Part shown: in pieces, positions 60,066 to 64,000 of the stretch
Layout of the letters: each line of letters starts with the position of its first letter
How positions within the stretch are numbered: the stretch's first letter is position 1
Source: Lepeophtheirus salmonis
Taxonomy: Eukaryota; Arthropoda; Copepoda; Siphonostomatoida; Caligidae
Assembly (NCBI RefSeq): GCF_016086655.4
Contig: NC_052143.2
Span: 22,211,886 to 22,275,885 of the forward strand
Length of the DNA stretch: 64,000 nt
Direction of reading: 5' to 3'
The notes under the pieces: generated by a model
The model's database searches: none
Told to the model about the DNA's origin: nothing
The model's input: only the letters and a program-made list of their open reading frames with translations
Position numbers and translations under genes: made by a program

Positions 60066-60439
60066 TAAAGCACAATTTGTATGTTCGTGGACGCCTAATA
60101 ACTCTGGGTGCTATTGTTAAAAAAAATATCAGTATAAAATAATTGAAGCTAACGTACTGAACCCTTCAAGCAAATAATTAAAATAAGTTAACCAATATGT
60201 ACAAATGAGTAGGCAATATTTAAGAAACGGGTATGGAAATGAAAAATCAATTACTACAAAATTACACTTTATATAAATAAAGTATGCACGAGCAAAATTG
60301 TCATACTTGGCCTAAGAAACCTTGAAACCCCATAATTTGAGAAAAATACGTCTCACTACTTTATTTTCTTTATCAACCAAACTAGTGGCTTTAAATGAAA
60401 CTCTAATAGTTTTTTTAAATTGAAAAATGTGTATTACTC

Positions 60440-61420
60440 ATTCGAGAACATTACACTCATACACTCCACGCGAATCCAGAACGCTTTGAACAGTTGACAA
60501 GGTAGTGCTTCGATATTGATTTCCACTCTTTCTTAATCGATTGCTTTAGGGACTCAATACTGCTGTGACATCACCTACAGGCCTTGCTTCCAATTCGCCA
60601 CCAGATGTAATCAAGTTCTTCGGCCAGAACTTCAATTTTATGGCCATCCAATCTGGCATGAGTTTTGATGTATATGCAGGCACGCCGTCCAGTCTAAAGT
60701 AACAATCGGTTTCCTTTGATTGCTTTGTGATCTTGAAAACCTAGGGAAGTACTTTTGTTTGCAAAATAATCCAGCAATTCTTGCTATTCAACCAAATTGA
60801 TTTCATTTTGTGACCTTCAGATGAAACATTGCGAACATCATTTTATTGATAGGCGGATGTTTGAAATTGGACATATTGCAGAGGTTCAGTTGGTGTTTCC
60901 AAAACATAAGACCCAATCTTTTTGCCTATTGTACACGGGATCCACTGTAAATGTCTTCCCGTCCAAGAAGATTAAAATTCGGTTTCCGTGCTACCTCAGG
61001 TCATTTTAAATCTTTTTACACCGATAACATCGTAATTGTTTGTGTTGTTGAGTGAGCAAGGGTCGTTCAATATGTCGGAGAGACTTGCTACCAGATTTTT
61101 TTACAGCATTGAACACTGTGGAACGGCTCACAAATAGCTTCTTCGCCAATTCTGGCATCGTCATCTTCACATTTTTCAAAAAAGCTGTTTTTGCTGTTTC
61201 ATGTTTTAATTTGATTGGCCTTCCACTTCTATGACGATCACTGATGTCTTCATTATTTTTTACCTTAACCCTGACCCTCTGGCAGTGGTTCTGTAGTCAT
61301 TAAGCGTCTTTGCAATATCATAATTGCTAAATCCGGTGCAGACTAAACAAGCCACTTCTTGCTTTTTTTTTGCTCCTTTTTCGTCAATATTTATCCTAGA
61401 GACTAAATAAAGTATTCAAC
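60440..61420 (-). pseudogene. maT-like mariner transposase, near full length, triad retained
   Basis: Read on the minus strand across several frames: KKKQEVACLVCTGFSNYDIA, KTLN (first helix-turn-helix), MPELAKK-like and SRSTVFNAVKK-like second helix, then RILIFLDGKTFTVDPVYNRQ, KDWVLCFGN, the first catalytic motif with Asp retained (SDEK becomes LDGK). Next are DGVPAYTSKLMPDWMAIKLK, FWPKNL (second Asp retained) and AEELDYIWWRIGSKACR, where LDY keeps the third Asp although the preceding SPDLNP block is lost. The tail is LKQSIKKEWKSISKHYLVNC. About 330 codons, so no large core deletion. Many frameshifts and stops. TIRs not located. Confidence 0.8.
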
Positions 61421-61564
61421 AGGTACATAATCAGCAGTCTTTTTTTGTTAATGCAGCTTTTTCATAAATTTAACAAAACTTTCCAAGTCGCAATTAAAGT
61501 AAAGTCCACAAAAATTTCCCGTCTAGTACATATATTTTCTATTCAAAATATTATCCTCCAGTAG

Positions 61565-62140
61565 TAACCATAGCCTTAACACGATGTCTGAAGGCCTAAC
61601 AACAGATATTAACCACATAGCACTCTGGCATATTGGTATTTACTCTCCACATCAACTTTGAGATCGTCCACATTCTTTCAGCATTAGCAAAGGCCTTGCC
61701 CTCCTCGAAGCCCCATATTCAATAGTATATTGTTGAATAATCTGGTAAGGATGAAGGTACCATTGATGATGGTTCGAAATCTTGGAGATTCTTCTTGCCA
61801 CTTTTGAGCATTTTTTGTTCTTGTGCCTTGCACATCATCCTGGTGTCACACATTGGAGATCCCAGCATAATTGATATCAATCTCGGGCTTCATTATGTTC
61901 CTCATGACGTCCAGGTACTACTTGGGGGTGGCCAAGAATACACCATCCTTTTCCTTTTGGTATCTTTCATCCTTGAAAATTTCATTAACAATCATCATAT
62001 TGAAAGAGTGTGGAATATTGCAGAAATGTTGAAAGGTAGAGAACCAGTCATTATCTCGTTGCAAAATAAAAACCAAACATTTCAATAACAAAGGCCATAG
62101 CATAACTTCAATTATAATCTCTAATTCAATCAAACTTTTG
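61565..62140 (-). pseudogene. maT-like mariner transposase, C-terminal two thirds
   Basis: Minus-strand readings give IVNEIFKDERYQKEKDGVFL, YLDVMRNIMKPEIDINYAGI, SNV, stop, HQDDVQGTRTKNAQKWQEES. The last is the second-Asp motif (usually WQQDGAPAHKAK..QKWL), with Asp retained. Then come SSLPDYSTIYY, stop, IWGFEEGKAFANAERMW, a damaged third-Asp region, followed by NVDDLKVDVESKYQYARVL and FRHRVKAMVT, a standard tail. The N-terminal DNA-binding part is absent or unreadable. It lies head-to-tail with the copy at 60440-61420 on the same strand but differs in sequence, so the two are separate insertions. Confidence 0.75.
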
Positions 62141-62850
62141 AGCATTTTTGAAAGTAAAAAATTAAAGTTGGTTAAAATAAATATAGACTAACAAACACAA
62201 TGTGTATTATAATACTATAAATAAGATAGTAAAATAAAATCAAATAACGATCACATGCCCACACAAAGACGTTGACAACATAATATTTTTTGCACAAAAT
62301 CCCAGAGAAAAATACATATATGCCCTTGTATTATATTTTATTTTTCTTGTGTGCAAAGTTTCACCATCAAGCACAAGTATACGATTTGAAGATACTTAAA
62401 TATCTTATGCCAAAGTTGAATTTACCTAGACTTTTATACAGAATATATATAAAATATCTTAAACTTCATAACAGAGGTACGATGTTCGCATAGATGTAAT
62501 GATATATGTGAATTCAAATATATTAGTTTTATTGAGATAGTAAACATAGAAACAAAACAATAAGAAATTGTTAATTTCACGCCTCAATTGCTTTATCCAC
62601 GGCTATACAATACCAGAGATGCTAATCAAGAGCATTTGTGTCATCTTAAAAAAAAAAAAAATACTACGATGTAGTCTCTGAGTTGGATTGACTTAGACGC
62701 GTCAAATTTTATGACAGCAAGCCTTTATATGTCTGGTATTGTTTGAATCAATTTAAAGATTATACTTTCAAGAAAAAAATTAATGACAGCTTAATACTTG
62801 ATTATCTCCATTTTCAAAAAATCCCTCACATCAACTCAATCAAACGACTG
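62141..62850. other. AT-rich spacer
   Basis: Nothing recognised. Confidence 0.5.
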
Positions 62851-62874
62851 TTACATAACAACTGCAAATTCAAA

Positions 62875-62889
62875 ATGGCTGAAACTTTG
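62875..62889 (+). other. Candidate first coding exon (MAETL) before a splice donor
   Basis: AAAATGGCT is a good eukaryotic start context. Five codons (M-A-E-T-L) run straight into GTGAGTAA, a near-consensus 5' splice donor. The 50 bases upstream are less AT-rich and free of ATG, as a 5' untranslated region would be. No downstream exon could be identified before the window end. This may be chance; no gene identity is claimed. Confidence 0.25.
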
Positions 62890-62891
62890 GT

Positions 62892-63177
62892 GAGTAACTT
62901 TCAACAGATGCTATATTAATGTAACTATATTTTGTTTACGAGTGCTGCCATCTTTCCGTCGAGGTGAAAACTTTGCAGACCACACTCGATTTGTGCTCCT
63001 AACTTGCTAATACGTTTTAGTTTTCAAATAGGGTGGGTGCAGAATTAATAAGGGTACTAATATGTTACAAATTACCAAAATACATTTTTTCAATGTATGC
63101 TCCTAAGGATTTGGATAATTTTCACATCCCTATGTCCATATGTGCTTTCACAATATACGAGTACTCAAGAACATTAA
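62892..63177. other. Possible intron or spacer
   Basis: Nothing recognised. The frame starting at 63033 runs into the repeat at 63178 and is not supported. Confidence 0.4.
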
Positions 63178-63420
63178 TACCTCCACCAACTAAGTTGATC
63201 GGAGGGTATTTTTCTGTCTCTGTTTGTTTTTCTGTTTATTTGTTAGTCTATTTGTTACCGGGAGTACGGCCAAAATACATATCGATTTTGATCTAACTTG
63301 GTTCAAAGATTATATATGGTCACAATAAGAGGGTTTACATTTTGAGCGGTCAACGTAGCACAAAATTTTAAAATACATCATGTGTAATACCTTTGTAGCA
63401 TATTAAGCTACAGAGCCTCA
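63178..63420 (+). repeat. Dispersed repeat with terminal hairpin and TTTGTTT motif
   Basis: It starts with an imperfect hairpin (63180-63205: CCTCC, CAAC, loop TAA, GTTG, GGAGG), followed by GGGTATTTTTCTGTCTCTGT and a TTTGTTTTTCTGTTTATTTG run, then GGTTCAAAGATTATATATGG. From memory, many animal genomes contain dispersed repeats with this order (TTGGTCGGAGGGTATT, then T/G-rich TTTGTCTGTTTG). I cannot assign the class. The right boundary is a guess. Confidence 0.5.
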
Positions 63421-64000
63421 AATTGTCGCCATGAAATAAGTTTACTGAAGTTACTCTATATAAAAAAAAAAACGTCAAGATTAAAGGGCATAGTCTCACA
63501 AAAGATCAGAAACGCATAATCAACCATCTCTTTTGAACAAATTGAGATACAGAGCTGAACTCATCTCTTTGTAGTACACAAAACATGTACATAACATATA
63601 TAACACACATTTTAGTAGGAATGCAAAAAAACTGAGCTTTTATCATTTCAACATCGGACATTTTTGACTAAAACATACAAAAAGAAATGATATTTTATTT
63701 AGTGAAAATGACTATAGGCAGAGATTTGCACTCAACCGAGCGCCCATTCTTGTTTCATAAATAATTGACGGATCTCCGAACTTACACAATTGAACATTTC
63801 ATTCTTAACCTTACGCTTAAACAAAAATGAGAATTAAATTTGACCCGAGTCACTAATTCCATTATTCCTCCTCAAATGGGCCTGATTTCGAGGAATACTA
63901 GCCCCATAGCCTTGCACCTCAAACATAATTGTAAAAAATGCCGCATATTACTGTAAAAACGTATATATTGTGAGTAATAGCTTTTTGGAAAGTAAATATT
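63421..64000. other. AT-rich end of window
   Basis: Nothing recognised. GC rises slightly around 63840-63930 without a supported reading frame. Confidence 0.45.

Noticed and set aside
1..64000. tRNA and rRNA genes
   Set aside because: I looked for T-arm (GGTTCGANTCC-like) words on both strands and typical 5S motifs and found no convincing candidate. A covariance-model search would be decisive.

Overview
This window looks like a piece of an AT-rich arthropod-type eukaryotic genome. It has long homopolymer and TA tracts, no prokaryotic gene organisation, no complete open gene, a U6 snRNA copy, a LINE remnant and many decayed Tc1/mariner transposons. The mixture of maT-like, Mos/Ammar-like and Hsmar/SETMAR-like mariners in about 70% AT DNA makes me think of a caligid copepod such as the salmon louse. 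That is inference from general knowledge, not a database match.

Nearly all recognisable coding sequence is dead transposase. I count 24 mariner-related segments (about 14-15 kb by my boundaries), on both strands and from many subfamilies. At least eleven have visible terminal inverted repeats: 7.85-8.51, 12.63-13.72, 13.98-14.84, 16.86-17.29, 21.56-22.23, 32.89-33.45, 33.62-34.41, 35.79-37.01, 49.72-50.17 (one end clear), 52.75-53.43 and 54.47-54.96 kb. Most share one architecture: the N-terminal helix-turn-helix and the C-terminal third-Asp region are kept, and the catalytic middle is deleted. The most complete copies are 35787-37013 and 60440-61420, which still show all three catalytic Asp positions despite stops and frameshifts.

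Other content, left to right: a hAT-like MITE with an 8-bp target duplication (6.55-7.21 kb); a mariner nested in an older dispersed repeat (13.8-15.1 kb, second copy at 42.1-42.7 kb); a LINE remnant with endonuclease, a trace of reverse transcriptase and a C-terminal zinc-knuckle-like region (29.97-31.83 kb); a four-copy repeat family that begins with a palindrome (26.7, 35.4, 48.4 and 59.7 kb); a U6 snRNA copy with a decayed 3' half (43.0 kb, minus); and a dispersed repeat with a terminal hairpin (63.2 kb). Three snapback inverted duplications (39.73, 51.63 and 56.01 kb) lie inside mariner remnants.

I found no convincing host protein-coding gene. The best hint is a start codon followed five codons later by a strong splice donor (62875-62891), which could be a first exon. 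The window is best read as intergenic or intronic DNA filled by successive transposon invasions. I see no evidence for a new cellular system. The unusual points are the convergent core deletions and the snapback hairpins.
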